From: JBHIFB01 sp046760905
GTDB taxonomy: Bacteria; Gemmatimonadota; CAZMKB01
Reading direction: 5' to 3'
Length of the DNA: 43,768 nucleotides
Assembly (NCBI GenBank): GCA_046760905.1
Contig: JBHIFB010000009.1
Location: forward strand, 1 to 43,768
The position numbers and the translations under genes were made by a program. Within the stretch, counting starts at the first letter, position 1. Each line of letters begins with the position of its first letter. Shown one piece after another: positions 43,756 through 43,768 of this stretch. Under the pieces are notes generated by a model. It worked only from the letters and a program-made list of their open reading frames with translations, was not told where the DNA came from and ran no database searches.

Positions 43756-43768
43756 ATGAAGAGGAGAA
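43756..43768 (+). CDS. Start of a gene cut by the right edge
   Basis: ATG at 43756 with AGAGG 5 nt upstream begins MKRR and runs off the window. The MKRR start fits a Tat-type signal peptide such as those of iron-sulfur and molybdopterin-family oxidoreductases, which would suit the next subunit of an alternative complex III, but four residues cannot prove it. Confidence 0.35.

Overview
The window looks like chromosomal DNA of an uncultured bacterium of the FCB type (Eisenbacteria, Krumholzibacteria, Zixibacteria, Latescibacteria or similar). This placement rests on three things: secreted proteases ending in a FlgD-like or type-IX-like sorting tail with a YPNPFNPSTT motif, secreted beta-helix proteins, and multiheme c-type cytochromes, all beside a full division and cell-wall (dcw) cluster. 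The MurE sequence carries DNPR, the signature of meso-diaminopimelate addition, so the wall is probably DAP-type peptidoglycan. No rRNA or tRNA gene was recognised, and the lineage is an inference from protein style.

Left accessory region, about 1-12.8 kb. It holds the 3' end of a large protein with a fibronectin III domain (possibly a DUF499-type ATPase), two decayed copies of a helix-turn-helix fragment, a structured patch that may be a group II intron remnant, a seven-bladed YVTN beta-propeller protein, and two tandem beta-helix (pectin-lyase-like) paralogues, the first shortened and frameshifted. On the minus strand are a GYD-domain protein and a five-heme cytochrome. On the plus strand follow a glutamate/dicarboxylate-type symporter with an enlarged extracytoplasmic loop and a coupled 33-codon leader ORF, and a TIGR00725 (LOG-like) protein.

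Core dcw cluster, about 12.99-30.1 kb. A strong sigma70-type promoter and three 10-bp-phased MraZ boxes precede mraZ-rsmH-ftsL-ftsI-murE-murF-mraY-murD-ftsW-murG-murC-murB-ftsQ-ftsA-ftsZ. Genes overlap or nearly touch and many start with TTG or GTG. The products convert UDP-MurNAc precursors to lipid II (MurB-F, MraY, MurG) and build the septal machine (FtsL, FtsI, FtsW, FtsQ, FtsA, FtsZ).

Downstream extension, about 30.2-40.9 kb. The same strand continues into an M23 endopeptidase, an overlapping secreted protein with a glycosidase-like barrel, two tandem S8 subtilisin-like proteases (the second split by a frameshift near 38.25 kb), and an RNase G/E family gene. The right end, about 41.1-43.8 kb, carries its own promoter, a third beta-helix paralogue with host-like codon use, a cytochrome resembling ActA of alternative complex III with one damaged heme motif, an AT-rich gap, and the first codons of another gene at the edge.
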